From Clostridium_AF sediminicola (GTDB lineage Bacteria > Bacillota > Clostridia > Clostridiales > Clostridiaceae): DNA of 64,000 nucleotides. Below the pieces are notes generated by a model. That model saw only the letters and a program-made list of their open reading frames with translations. It was not told where the DNA came from and ran no database searches. Shown piece by piece: positions 18,601 to 26,867 of this stretch (position 1 is the stretch's first letter; the number at the start of each line of letters is the position of its first letter). The position numbers were made by a program, and so were the translations under genes. The DNA is taken from assembly GCF_050402865.1 (NCBI RefSeq), contig NZ_BAABMF010000003.1:392928-456927 (forward strand), in the 5' to 3' direction.

Positions 18601-19362
18601 TTATATTTCTCCAAGAGCATTCATCAATATTTTTTTATACTTTAAAAATTCTGGAGTCACTACAATGTCTTTTTCCCTAGGTCTAGAAAATTCAATATTT
18701 AATTCTTCTATTATTTGTGCAGGTCTTTCGCTCAAGACGTAAATTCTATCTGATAAATATATAGCTTCTTCAATATCATGAGTAATAAACATTACTGTTC
18801 TTTTAAACTGATTCCATATATCCAAAAGCCATTCTTGCATTTTAGATCGGTTTATTGCATCTAATGCTCCAAAAGGCTCATCCAGTAGCATTATCTCACT
18901 ATCTATCAATACTGTCCGTAGAAGCGCTGCTCTCTGCCTCATTCCTCCTGATAATTCCTTTGGATACGCATTTTCAAATCCCTCAAGTCCAAATATGGGC
19001 AACAACTCTTTAACTTTATTTGAAGCTTCTTTTTTACTATATCCTTGTAATTCAAGGGGTAGCCTTACATTTCCTATTAAAGTACGCCAAGGCATTAAAA
19101 GATCCTTTTGATGCATATAACTCATTTTCTTCTTTATTTTTTGTAACGGCTCTCCACCAATTTCTACTCTTCCTTTATATTCTTGCTGTAATCCCGTCAA
19201 TATATGAAAGATTGTGCTCTTTCCACATCCACTTGGACCTATAATTGAAATAAATTCACCTTCATCTACAAATAAATTAATCTCCTTTAACACACTCAGC
19301 TTATCATTATTAGAAATAAAATCTTTATGTAGATTCTTCAAAAGGATTTTAGGTTTATCCAT
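18601..19362 (-). CDS. thiZ: ABC transporter ATP-binding protein for thiamine precursor (ThiZ-like)
   Basis: A 253-residue ATPase of the nitrate/sulfonate/taurine type. Walker A is GPSGCGKST, the signature is LSGGMRQRAALLR, Walker B is IMLLDEPFGALD, and the H-loop is FITHDIEEA. It energises uptake with the permease and binding protein encoded just upstream (13-nt gap). The TPP riboswitch at the operon head points to a thiamine precursor; formylaminopyrimidine (HMP precursor) is the best-known cargo of ThiXYZ. Confidence 0.88.
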   Translation of the reverse strand: MDKPKILLKNLHKDFISNNDKLSVLKEINLFVDEGEFISIIGPSGCGKSTIFHILTGLQQEYKGRVEIGGEPLQKIKKKMSYMHQKDLLMPWRTLIGNVRLPLELQGYSKKEASNKVKELLPIFGLEGFENAYPKELSGGMRQRAALLRTVLIDSEIMLLDEPFGALDAINRSKMQEWLLDIWNQFKRTVMFITHDIEEAIYLSDRIYVLSERPAQIIEELNIEFSRPREKDIVVTPEFLKYKKILMNALGEI

Positions 19363-19374
19363 TTAAAATACTCC

Positions 19375-20385
19375 TTATTTTTTAGGCAAAAACTTATTAG
19401 TAAATGCTTTTTCTGTATCAATTTTTTCAGAAATTAATTCATTATCAAAAAGCCAGTTTGTATAGTTATCCCAAACTTCTTTCTTTTGCACTCCCCATTG
19501 TGCAGCATCATCTTTATATTTTTTGCTTAAAAATTCTTGGCTTGCAATTACTAAATCTTTATCTAATTCAGGTGCATTAGCGATTAAAATAGTAGCAGCT
19601 TCACTAGGATTTTGTATTGCTTCTTCATAACCTTTCGCAGTAGCAGCCATAAAGTTTTCAACTAATTCTTCATTATTATTTATATTTGATTCATTAGTAA
19701 TAATTACTGGAGTATAGTAATCTAGTGCAGCTTCTTCCTTACCTAAATCAACATAATTTAATTCTATGCCTTTTAATTTAGCTTCAACCCCAGTCCATCC
19801 TTCAAAAATCCATGCAAAATCTATATCATTTTCGCTAGAAGCAAAGAAGTCTGTTGCTCCACTAGTTAAAATCTCTACTTTATCAACATCAGCTTCATGC
19901 TTTTCCATCAAAGCCTTTAATGTTGCTTGTTCTATTGGTGAACCCCATCCGCCATATTTCTTTCCTTCAAAATCTGCTGGAGTTTCTATCCCTTTATCTT
20001 TAATAGAAGCAAAGCCAGAAGTATTATGCTGGATAACAGCTGCAATAGAAACCACTGGTACACCTTCCAATCTAGCCAATGTTACTGCTTCCTGATAACT
20101 AATTCCAAATTGTGCAGTATCTGCTGCAACTAATTGCTCTGCTGTTCCACTTGATGGCTGAACAATTTCAACCTCTAATCCCACTTCTTTATAATACCCT
20201 TTATCCTTAGCTACATATAGTCCAGTATGATTTGTATTTGGTGTCCAATCTAAAGTAACAGTTATTTTTTGTAATTCTTTTTCTTTTTCTACAGTTTCAG
20301 GTTCATTATTATTAGCAGCACATCCTGCTAATACCATTGTAGATAACAATACAGTTGTTACTAAATAACTTATTTTTTTTAACAT
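19375..20385 (-). CDS. thiY: Thiamine-precursor-binding lipoprotein (ThiY-like, NMT1/THI5 fold)
   Basis: A 336-residue extracytoplasmic binding protein with lipoprotein signal peptide and lipobox LAGC (C21). TVTLDWTPNTNHTGLYVAKDKGYY is typical of the NMT1/THI5-like family that binds pyrimidine precursors; aromatic residues in WTPNTNH line the site in homologues. Third gene of the TPP-regulated operon, between permease and ATPase. Confidence 0.9.
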   Translation of the reverse strand: MLKKISYLVTTVLLSTMVLAGCAANNNEPETVEKEKELQKITVTLDWTPNTNHTGLYVAKDKGYYKEVGLEVEIVQPSSGTAEQLVAADTAQFGISYQEAVTLARLEGVPVVSIAAVIQHNTSGFASIKDKGIETPADFEGKKYGGWGSPIEQATLKALMEKHEADVDKVEILTSGATDFFASSENDIDFAWIFEGWTGVEAKLKGIELNYVDLGKEEAALDYYTPVIITNESNINNNEELVENFMAATAKGYEEAIQNPSEAATILIANAPELDKDLVIASQEFLSKKYKDDAAQWGVQKKEVWDNYTNWLFDNELISEKIDTEKAFTNKFLPKK

Positions 20386-20407
20386 TTTTTTCTCTCCTCT
20401 GTTTATC

Positions 20408-21163
20408 TTACCTATTCCAAGGCATTATTATTTTTTCTAAAAGTTCTATTAACTTAAAAAAGATTATGCTAATGAAAACAACTATTACTATGTCTGCAAA
20501 TAAAGCTTCGGTTTTAAAAGAACTCATAGCACGTGTCATATAAACCCCTAAACCGCTTTTAGCTCCTATCCATTCTCCAATTACGGCTCCCATAATACTG
20601 TATGTAGCTGCAATTTTAAGCCCTGAAAAAAAAGATGGTAAGGTAGCTGGCAATTGTACTTTTGTGAAAATATCCCACTCACTAGCCTTCATTACTTTCA
20701 TTATATTTACCATGTCTTTATCAACTCTTTCCAATCCCTCAGTAACGCTGATAACTATTGGAAAGAAGCATACTAACATAACAATTACTATTTTAGGAAG
20801 AATATCAAATCCTAACCAAATCATAAATAATGGTGCTAATGCAATAATAGGTACAGTTTGTGAAATAATAAAAATTGGATATAAAATTCTTTTTAATAAT
20901 TTGAACTTGTTAATTAAAGCTGCTAATACAACAGCAAAAATAGTCGCCATTATAAACCCCATTGATGCTTCAATCAGCGTAGTCTTAGCATGCATTAATA
21001 ATACAGTTTTTGTTTCTATTAGTGAATTTATTATTATCGTTGGAGCTGGAAGTATATACTTAGGTACCTCAAATTTATTAATAATTACTTCCCATAAAAC
21101 AATAAGAAATATAATGAAAAGACTAGGTAAAACTTTACTTTCTGTATTTTCCAACCTTCTCAT
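20408..21163 (-). CDS. thiX: ABC transporter permease for thiamine precursor (ThiX-like)
   Basis: A 251-residue integral membrane protein with about six helices and the EAA loop TEGLERVDKDMVNIMKVMKAS...LPATLPSF that contacts the ATPase. Its ATG overlaps the 3' end of the thiamine-binding gene by 29 nt, in another frame, so translation is coupled. Confidence 0.9.
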   Translation of the reverse strand: MRRLENTESKVLPSLFIIFLIVLWEVIINKFEVPKYILPAPTIIINSLIETKTVLLMHAKTTLIEASMGFIMATIFAVVLAALINKFKLLKRILYPIFIISQTVPIIALAPLFMIWLGFDILPKIVIVMLVCFFPIVISVTEGLERVDKDMVNIMKVMKASEWDIFTKVQLPATLPSFFSGLKIAATYSIMGAVIGEWIGAKSGLGVYMTRAMSSFKTEALFADIVIVVFISIIFFKLIELLEKIIMPWNR

Positions 21164-21425
21164 TCATAGTCACACCCTCAGGTTTATAGTCAATTTTCAC
21201 CATGGAAACCACTCTACTAGCGCCTTCATTGACACATATACTTTGAGCTTCTTTTACAATATTCAACAATTCATCTAACTCGCCTTCCATAGTTGTTTCC
21301 ATTGGTCCTACTTCATATTTTACCCCACTTTTTTGTATCAATTCTATTACCTTGTCTACTACTGGGTAAATTCTTTCTTCTGGAACAACAGGTAATATTT
21401 GTAGACTTACATTTACAACTGACAT
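21135..21425 (-). CDS. MTH1187/YkoF-type thiamine-binding protein
   Basis: A 96-residue ferredoxin-like protein (MSVVNVSLQILP, YEVGPMETTMEGELDEL) of the MTH1187 family, whose members bind thiamine or its precursors in the cytoplasm. The ATG at 21425 is chosen because GGGAGG sits 8 nt upstream; upstream in-frame codons run into the riboswitch terminator. First gene of the thi transport operon. Confidence 0.85.
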   Translation of the reverse strand: MSVVNVSLQILPVVPEERIYPVVDKVIELIQKSGVKYEVGPMETTMEGELDELLNIVKEAQSICVNEGASRVVSMVKIDYKPEGVTMNEKVGKYRK

Positions 21426-21448
21426 ATTAAATCCTCCCTTTTCTAAAA

Positions 21449-21480
21449 CAAAAAAACTGCTACCTTGAATAGGCACCAGT
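21449..21480 (-). terminator. Expression-platform terminator of the TPP riboswitch
   Basis: ACTGGTGCCT-attca-AGGTAGCAGT (one mismatch) followed by seven T residues on the minus strand, between aptamer and first gene. TPP binding should favour this hairpin. Confidence 0.75.
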
Positions 21481-21496
21481 ATACTACTAACTTTTT

Positions 21497-21575
21497 CCTA
21501 CGCTGGCATTATCCAGATCAGGTTCATGGTCGGAATTTTCGTATCCCCTCTCAGCCAAAAACATTAGCTCCCAGA
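21497..21575 (-). ncRNA. TPP riboswitch (thi box)
   Basis: Reading the minus strand, the conserved GGCTGAGAGG of P3 and the 3' core ACCTGATCTGGATAATGCC, then AGCGTAGG, are present. This is the classic thi-box pattern. It precedes the thiamine-precursor transport operon and an intrinsic terminator. Confidence 0.97.
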
Positions 21576-21595
21576 TTATTATTTTTTCAATTGTT

Positions 21596-21624
21596 ATTAT
21601 ATACTCTTTTTTGTAATTAATCAA
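21596..21624 (-). promoter_or_regulatory. Sigma-A promoter of the thi transport operon
   Basis: TTGATT (21619-21624), 17-bp spacer, TATAAT (21596-21601), immediately upstream of the TPP aptamer. Confidence 0.75.
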
Positions 21625-21654
21625 GATTGTACTTACAAAAATTTAACTTTTTCA

Positions 21655-22323
21655 TCATAAAACACTCAATTTATAGGTTCTTTTTAAAACTTCCTTGCAC
21701 TTTGGATAATTAGAACATAAATAAAATTCTTTTCCTTTATTACGCCCTCTTCTTGTTTTTCTAAGTATCATCTCAGCTCCACAAACAGGACATAATAGTT
21801 TAACATTTTTATTTCGCTTTATATTGGATTGATTTTTGTCCATTTTTATCAATGAATCAGTTTCAATGGTGGCAACTACACAATCGATACTTCTTTCACT
21901 TTGAACAAATATCAAATCTAATTTTTCTTTTATCTCTTGTATTTCATACTTTTCCTTTTTCTTAAATCTTAATAAAGGCAAATTGGCCTCATTAAAAAGT
22001 GTATTTAGTATGCGATCTCTTTCTATTCTATTCATACGGTTATACGATTCCTCTTCTAATTCTATTCCCAAAATAGGTATTAAATTATTAGAGCTACATA
22101 TTAAAAAGTCTATAGGATTCATAGTTATCTTGTTTATATTTTTATAATTACCTTTTTTTTCTTCAAATATTTCCATAAAAATTTCATTAATTGCCACTTT
22201 AGGGCATATCATAGTATCGTCCTGGATAACTTTTCTTAAACTACTGTAAAAGGCTAATTCTGTTTGAGATAATAACTGTTTTTTAGAAACATACATGTGC
22301 TTTTTATTGTTTATAAACATCAT
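21655..22323 (-). CDS. DUF2726 protein with topoisomerase-type zinc finger
   Basis: A 222-residue protein. Residues ~15-130 resemble DUF2726, a restriction-endonuclease-like domain (SQTELAFYSSLRKVI, IDFLICSSNNLIPILGIELE, and DRILNTLFNEANLPLLRF). The C-terminus has a topoisomerase I-type four-cysteine finger: CPVCGAEM...FYLCSNYPKC. Together they suggest DNA binding, perhaps nuclease activity; no experimental role is known to me. It may read from the region between the thi and DUF1292 units; no operon partner. Confidence 0.75.
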   Translation of the reverse strand: MMFINNKKHMYVSKKQLLSQTELAFYSSLRKVIQDDTMICPKVAINEIFMEIFEEKKGNYKNINKITMNPIDFLICSSNNLIPILGIELEEESYNRMNRIERDRILNTLFNEANLPLLRFKKKEKYEIQEIKEKLDLIFVQSERSIDCVVATIETDSLIKMDKNQSNIKRNKNVKLLCPVCGAEMILRKTRRGRNKGKEFYLCSNYPKCKEVLKRTYKLSVL

Positions 22324-22456
22324 ATCTATTCTCCTTTTTTATTATCAAAAAACTTTAATACATTATCAAACTTCAGTTAATATTATACCATATTTTTCTA
22401 TATATTGGTATATTTTATATTTCGTGCTTCTGCTTACTATTAAATAAACTAATAAA

Positions 22457-22499
22457 AGACTGAAAATAGATTTTATAATTACAAATCTATTTCCAGTCC
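22457..22499 (-). terminator. Terminator after the DUF1292 gene
   Basis: GACTGGAAATAGATTT pairs with its near-complement across a 9-nt loop and runs into CTTTTATT on the minus strand. Confidence 0.78.
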
Positions 22500-22527
22500 T
22501 TTTTAATTAGATATTCTAAATTTAATG

Positions 22528-22875
22528 TTATTTTTCTTTATTTGCTTCTTCAAACATTTCTTCATCCGCTTCTTCATCTACCATATCCCAAAAAGCATCA
22601 CTAACTTTTTCAAATTCAGCATCATCTTCGATATTATTTAAAGCTACTTCTTCTCCATTTTCTTCATATCGGTATAATAAAACATCTTCTTCTTCCATAG
22701 GAAGCAATGCTATATATTCTCTCTCATCACAAGGGAAAATACCTACTACATTACATTTTAATTCTTTGTCATCGTCTAAAATTAAAGTCATTATTGACAT
22801 GTCTTCACTTTCATGATTACAGTTACAGTCATGATCATGATTATGTTCGTTACAATTACAATTATGTTTATCCAT
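22528..22875 (-). CDS. DUF1292 (UPF0473) protein with His/Cys-rich N-terminus
   Basis: A 115-residue acidic protein. Residues ~28-105 are a DUF1292 domain (MTLILDDDKELKCNVVGIF, YIALLP, YRYEENGEEVAL, DAFWDMVDE). The first 25 residues are almost entirely His, Cys, Asn and Asp (HNCNCNEHNHDHDCNCNH), a likely metal-binding extension. DUF1292 proteins are widespread in Firmicutes, often near yrvJ/ruvX homologues, but not here. Function unknown. Confidence 0.85.
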   Translation of the reverse strand: MDKHNCNCNEHNHDHDCNCNHESEDMSIMTLILDDDKELKCNVVGIFPCDEREYIALLPMEEEDVLLYRYEENGEEVALNNIEDDAEFEKVSDAFWDMVDEEADEEMFEEANKEK

Positions 22876-23039
22876 TTTTAGTTCTCCTTTTGTTTAACTT
22901 AAATTAAACTTATTTTCTATTACAATGCTATTAAATCACGCCACGAAATAGTTTCTTTTCAACTGACTTCTTGGCTTAATCATTACTATATTAGTTGATA
23001 TATCTATAAATTGCAATAGGCAAATAAAATTTTCTTTAT

Positions 23040-23867
23040 TTAATTAAACGCTGGAATTATTGCTCCCTTATATTCTTTAGTAATAAAATCCTTAACTTCT
23101 TCAGAATTTATAGCATTTATCAATTCTATTATTTCTTCCTTATCTTTATTATCAGGTCTTGTTGTAACTATATTAGCATAAGGAGAATCAGCATCTTCTA
23201 TAAAAATTGCGTCTTTTGTTGGATTTAAGTCTGCTTCTAATGCAAAGTTTGTGTTTATTATTGCAAAATCCACATCTATAAGAACTCTTGGTAATTGAGC
23301 AGCCTCTAACTCTTCAAACTGCAAATTCTTAGGATTTTCTATAACATCAAGTGGTGTTTGAGTAAGTCCATTTTCATCTTTTAATTTTATTAAACCTTGT
23401 TTTTGTAAAAGTAGTAATGCTCTCCCCTCGTTAGTTGCATCATTTGGTATTGCTATTATTGCATTATCTTTTATTTCATCTTTTGATTTAATATTTTGCG
23501 AATATGCTCCTAAAGGTTCTACATGAACTTTTGCAACTGAAACTAATTCTACATTATTACTCTTTGAAAATTCATCCATGTATGGCACATGTTGAAAGAA
23601 GTTTGCATCTAGTTCTTTATCATTTAATGCCATATTTGGTGTTACGTAATCTGTGAATTCTTTTATTTCTAATTCTATTCCTTTTTCCTCTAGCAAAGGT
23701 TTTACTACATTAAGGATTTCTACATGTGGCACAGGTGTTGCACCAATAACTATTTTTTTCTTTTCGCTTCCGCTTGCTTGTTGCCCCTTATCACTTTTAG
23801 ATGAACAGCCTCCCAATACTAAAGTAAAAACTAATAAAATAATTAATAATAATCCTGATTTTTTCAT
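23040..23867 (-). CDS. metQ: Methionine-binding lipoprotein MetQ
   Basis: A 275-residue lipoprotein with signal peptide and lipobox LGGC (C20). KIVIGATPVPHVEILN, EIKEFTDYVTPNMAL, LDANFFQHVPYM and the IPNDATNEGRAL segment are diagnostic of MetQ/NlpA. It delivers D/L-methionine to MetI. Third gene of metNIQ under SAM riboswitch control. Confidence 0.95.
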   Translation of the reverse strand: MKKSGLLLIILLVFTLVLGGCSSKSDKGQQASGSEKKKIVIGATPVPHVEILNVVKPLLEEKGIELEIKEFTDYVTPNMALNDKELDANFFQHVPYMDEFSKSNNVELVSVAKVHVEPLGAYSQNIKSKDEIKDNAIIAIPNDATNEGRALLLLQKQGLIKLKDENGLTQTPLDVIENPKNLQFEELEAAQLPRVLIDVDFAIINTNFALEADLNPTKDAIFIEDADSPYANIVTTRPDNKDKEEIIELINAINSEEVKDFITKEYKGAIIPAFN

Positions 23868-23883
23868 TATAAATACCCCCTAT

Positions 23884-24546
23884 TTATCTTTTATCTATTC
23901 GTTTTGCTATAAAATTCCCTGTACTTTGAATGATTTGAACAAAAATTATCAATATAATTATAGTTCCTATCAATACATCAGTTCTAAATCTTTGATAACC
24001 GTATCTTATTGCTAAATCTCCTAGACCACCTCCTCCAATGGCTCCTGCCATAGCAGAATATCCAAGTAAATTTATAATTGTAAGTGTCAACCCTAAAATT
24101 AAGGATGGCATTGCTTCTGGAATTAATACTTTAAATATTATTTCTTTATTTGTTGCTCCCATGGATAAAGATGCTTCTATTATCCCCCATGGCACTTCTT
24201 TTAAGGAGGATTCAACTATTCTTGCAACAAAAGGCGTTGCTGCTATAGACAAAGGAACAATTGCTGCTGTAGAACCAATTGCAGTACCCACTATCAATCT
24301 TGACAGTGGAAATATAGTTATTATTAAAATTATAAAAGGTAGAGATCTCATTACATTTATGATGTATCCTAAAAATCCATTTACTTTCTTATGTTCCCAT
24401 ATATGATTTTTTTCTGTAATCACAAGTATTACTCCTAAAGGCAATCCTAATACAAGAGAAAATACTGTAGAGAAAAATACCATATATATAGTGTCAAATA
24501 GTGATGGTAATATTAAATTAAATAAATTAACAATATTGTATAACAA
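23884..24546 (-). CDS. metI: Methionine ABC transporter permease MetI
   Basis: A 220-residue permease with five predicted helices and the EAA motif EASLSMGATNKEIIFKVLIPEAMPS. GGGGLGDLAIRYGYQRF is typical of MetI. Its first codon directly follows the metN stop (24547). Confidence 0.95.
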   Translation of the reverse strand: MLYNIVNLFNLILPSLFDTIYMVFFSTVFSLVLGLPLGVILVITEKNHIWEHKKVNGFLGYIINVMRSLPFIILIITIFPLSRLIVGTAIGSTAAIVPLSIAATPFVARIVESSLKEVPWGIIEASLSMGATNKEIIFKVLIPEAMPSLILGLTLTIINLLGYSAMAGAIGGGGLGDLAIRYGYQRFRTDVLIGTIIILIIFVQIIQSTGNFIAKRIDKR

Positions 24547-25554
24547 TTAAATCACCTCAACCTTCAAATTATTCATATTTAAATACTTTATTGAAGATAG
24601 AACATCTTTTTCTTGTCCAGAAATTTTTACTACAAGATGTCCTAAATTAGTATCTTGGATATTTTCAATATTTCCAGCTAATATATTTACATCAACATCA
24701 TGTTTTTTTACCATATTGGAAATAATCGGTTCTTCGGATCTATTTCCCAAAAAAGATATTTTTAGTACATTTTCATAAATCTCCTTATTTTTGATTAGAA
24801 TCTCTTTAGGAACATAGAGAATATCATCCTCTAGAAAACTTTTTAAAGTTTCAGTTTTAGGATTTGAAAATACTTCTATAACGCTACCGGCTTCTACTAT
24901 TTGTCCATTTTCCATTACTGCAACCTTGTTACATATATTTTTAATAACATTCATCTCGTGTGTAATAACAATAATTGTTATACTAAATCTTTTGTTTATA
25001 CTTTTAAGAAGATTCAATATAGATTGTGTAGTATTGGGGTCAAGTGCCGAAGTAGCCTCATCACACAAAATTATTTTCGGATCATTTGCTAGTGCTCTAG
25101 CTATACCAACTCTTTGTTTTTGTCCACCTGATAATTGGGAAGGATATACATCTTTTTTATCAAAAAGATCTACGACTTCCAAAAGTTCTTTTACTTTTTT
25201 ATCTATCTCTGTTTTTTTTAGCCCAGATATTTTTAAAGGAAAAGCAATGTTTTCATAAACTGTGGAATTCATTAACAGATTAAAATTCTGAAATATCATC
25301 CCAATTTTTTTTCTTGTTTCTCTTAACTCCTTTGGATTTAGCTTTGTTATATCTTTTTCATTTATTAATATCTCTCCACTTGTAGGTTTTTCTAGCATAT
25401 TAATGCATCTAACAAGTGATGATTTTCCCGCACCACTTAGCCCTATAATTCCATATATATCTCCATCTTCAATTTTCAAGCTCACATTTTTTACGGCATC
25501 CAATGTACTGGTTTTGGATATATATGTTTTACATAAATTCTTAATTTCTATCAA
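24547..25554 (-). CDS. metN: Methionine ABC transporter ATP-binding protein MetN
   Basis: A 335-residue ATPase: Walker A GLSGAGKSSLVR, signature LSGGQKQRVGIARAL, Walker B IILCDEATSALD, H-loop VITHEMNV, and a C-terminal NIL regulatory domain (~245-335) that senses methionine in homologues. The TTG at 25554 is the likely start: GGGGGAG lies 6 nt before it and the protein then begins MIEIKNLCKTY as usual. Upstream in-frame ATGs lack a ribosome site and would begin inside the leader. Confidence 0.93.
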   Translation of the reverse strand: MIEIKNLCKTYISKTSTLDAVKNVSLKIEDGDIYGIIGLSGAGKSSLVRCINMLEKPTSGEILINEKDITKLNPKELRETRKKIGMIFQNFNLLMNSTVYENIAFPLKISGLKKTEIDKKVKELLEVVDLFDKKDVYPSQLSGGQKQRVGIARALANDPKIILCDEATSALDPNTTQSILNLLKSINKRFSITIIVITHEMNVIKNICNKVAVMENGQIVEAGSVIEVFSNPKTETLKSFLEDDILYVPKEILIKNKEIYENVLKISFLGNRSEEPIISNMVKKHDVDVNILAGNIENIQDTNLGHLVVKISGQEKDVLSSIKYLNMNNLKVEVI

Positions 25555-25594
25555 TCCATTCTCCCCCTTGATTATCATGTTACTTTTTACATTA

Positions 25595-25627
25595 AAACAA
25601 AAGACCTCTTTCATACCGAAAGAAGTC
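25595..25627 (-). terminator. Terminator of the metN-proximal SAM riboswitch
   Basis: GACTTCTTTCGG-tat-GAAAGAGGTC followed by TTTTGTTTTA on the minus strand. Confidence 0.8.
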
Positions 25628-25640
25628 AATATATCTTAAC

Positions 25641-25735
25641 ATTATCTCTCAGCAAATGCTGTAGGACTTGGCACCATTACAAAAATGCTGGTTGCCGGGC
25701 TTCACAGGGCCTATCCCTCCACCTCTCTTGATAAT
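25641..25735 (-). ncRNA. SAM-I (S-box) riboswitch, second in the leader
   Basis: On the minus strand: AAGAGAGGTGGAGGGA, GCCCGGCAACC and the GGTGCCAA/CTGAGAGATAAT elements of the S-box, with a closing P1 of GATAAT/ATTATC. A terminator follows. Confidence 0.97.
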
Positions 25736-25756
25736 TTTATTATTTAATTTTTGAAC

Positions 25757-25791
25757 AATAAAAAACTTCTTTCATTTCACCGAAAGAAGTT
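25757..25791 (-). terminator. Terminator of the metN-distal SAM riboswitch
   Basis: AACTTCTTTC-ggtgaaat-GAAAGAAGTT then TTTTATTG on the minus strand. Confidence 0.82.
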
Positions 25792-25804
25792 GGATTCAAA
25801 TCAC

Positions 25805-25898
25805 ATTATCTCTCAGCAAATGCTGTAGGACTTGGCACCGTTGCAAAATGCTGGTTGCCGGGCTTCACAGGGCCTATCCCTCCACCTCTCTTGATAAT
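25805..25898 (-). ncRNA. SAM-I (S-box) riboswitch, first in the leader
   Basis: Nearly identical to the copy at 25641-25735; the main difference is around the P3 loop (GCAACGGTG here, TGTAATGGTG there). It has its own terminator, so the leader is a tandem of two aptamer-terminator units. Confidence 0.97.
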
Positions 25899-25924
25899 TA
25901 ATATTCAATTTAAGTACATAGAGT

Positions 25925-25953
25925 ATTATATTAAACATAAAACAAAATGTCAA
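25925..25953 (-). promoter_or_regulatory. metN: Consensus sigma-A promoter of metNIQ
   Basis: TTGACA (25948-25953), 17-bp spacer, TATAAT (25925-25930): a perfect consensus match just upstream of the first SAM riboswitch. Confidence 0.88.
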
Positions 25954-25964
25954 CATTTAATTTA

Positions 25965-26867
25965 TTATTGGAGCACTTCTCTAAATTTATTTTTTATTTC
26001 TTCTAAATTTCCCAAATAATTTTTTGCTAAAGGAGCTACTTTAACTGTTACTCCCCCAATTTCTTCAGCAATAGTTTCTGCTTGTTTACTATCAAATTCT
26101 TCTTGGTAAAAAACAACTTTTATCTTCTCTTTTTTTGCAAAATCAATAACTTCTTGTATTTTCCTAACAGTAGACTCCTTACCATCATCTTCTATTGCAA
26201 TCATATTTAACCCGTAATCTTTTGCGAAATATCCAAAAGATGGATGATAAATAATAAATGAGTTGTTCTTTATATTATTTAATGATTCTCGTATTTCTTC
26301 GTCTATTTTTTTGATTTTAGCTATATATTCTTCAGAATTTTTAATATAAGAATTTTTATTATTGGAATCTACTTTAATTAACTCATCTCTTATACATTCT
26401 ATCATAAGTATAACTCTTTTAGGTGATAGCCATATATGAGGGTCTTTAGCACTATGTTCTACACTTTGGAAATATAGATGAGGATAAACCTCCTCAACTT
26501 TGTTATCTAGTGAAATTATCAATATGTCTTTATTAAAGTCTCTGATACTAGGCAAAATATTAACTTCTTCAGTTGATACTCCAATAGAAAAATACATTTT
26601 AGCTTCACTTAATTTAGCCATTTGTTTAGGTGTTGGCTGGTAATTTGCTGGACTATATCCAGGAGGAATCATAGTGATAATATTTACATTATCACCTGCC
26701 ACAGCCCTAACAAATGTTTCTTCTGGTACAATAGAAACTGCAACTGTAATTTTTTCTTCATTACTAACTTTTTTATTAGATTTATTTGATGTACTCTCTT
26801 TACAACCACTTAAACTAATCACAATAGTAATTATAATTAAGAATATTATATTCTTAACCTGCTTCAT
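25965..26867 (-). CDS. Metal-binding ABC lipoprotein, ZnuA/TroA-like (orphan)
   Basis: A 300-residue lipoprotein (lipobox LSGC, C22) of the cluster A-1 metal-binding family. Ligand positions: DPHIWLSP and FIIYHPSFGYFAKDYG give two histidines, and YQEEFDSKQAETIAEE an acidic ligand. The site where ZnuA/TroA has its first histidine reads PANYQPTP here, so that ligand is absent. No permease or ATPase gene is nearby. The ATG overlaps the glgB stop (ATGA). Zinc or manganese binding is a guess. Confidence 0.82.
   Translation of the reverse strand: MKQVKNIIFLIIITIVISLSGCKESTSNKSNKKVSNEEKITVAVSIVPEETFVRAVAGDNVNIITMIPPGYSPANYQPTPKQMAKLSEAKMYFSIGVSTEEVNILPSIRDFNKDILIISLDNKVEEVYPHLYFQSVEHSAKDPHIWLSPKRVILMIECIRDELIKVDSNNKNSYIKNSEEYIAKIKKIDEEIRESLNNIKNNSFIIYHPSFGYFAKDYGLNMIAIEDDGKESTVRKIQEVIDFAKKEKIKVVFYQEEFDSKQAETIAEEIGGVTVKVAPLAKNYLGNLEEIKNKFREVLQ

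Noticed and set aside
22707..22907. Plus-strand frame rich in His and Tyr
   Set aside because: It is the mirror of the His/Cys-rich codons of the DUF1292 gene on the other strand.
25641..25898. CRISPR-like direct repeats
   Set aside because: The two ~95-nt repeats are SAM-I aptamers, not repeat-spacer units.
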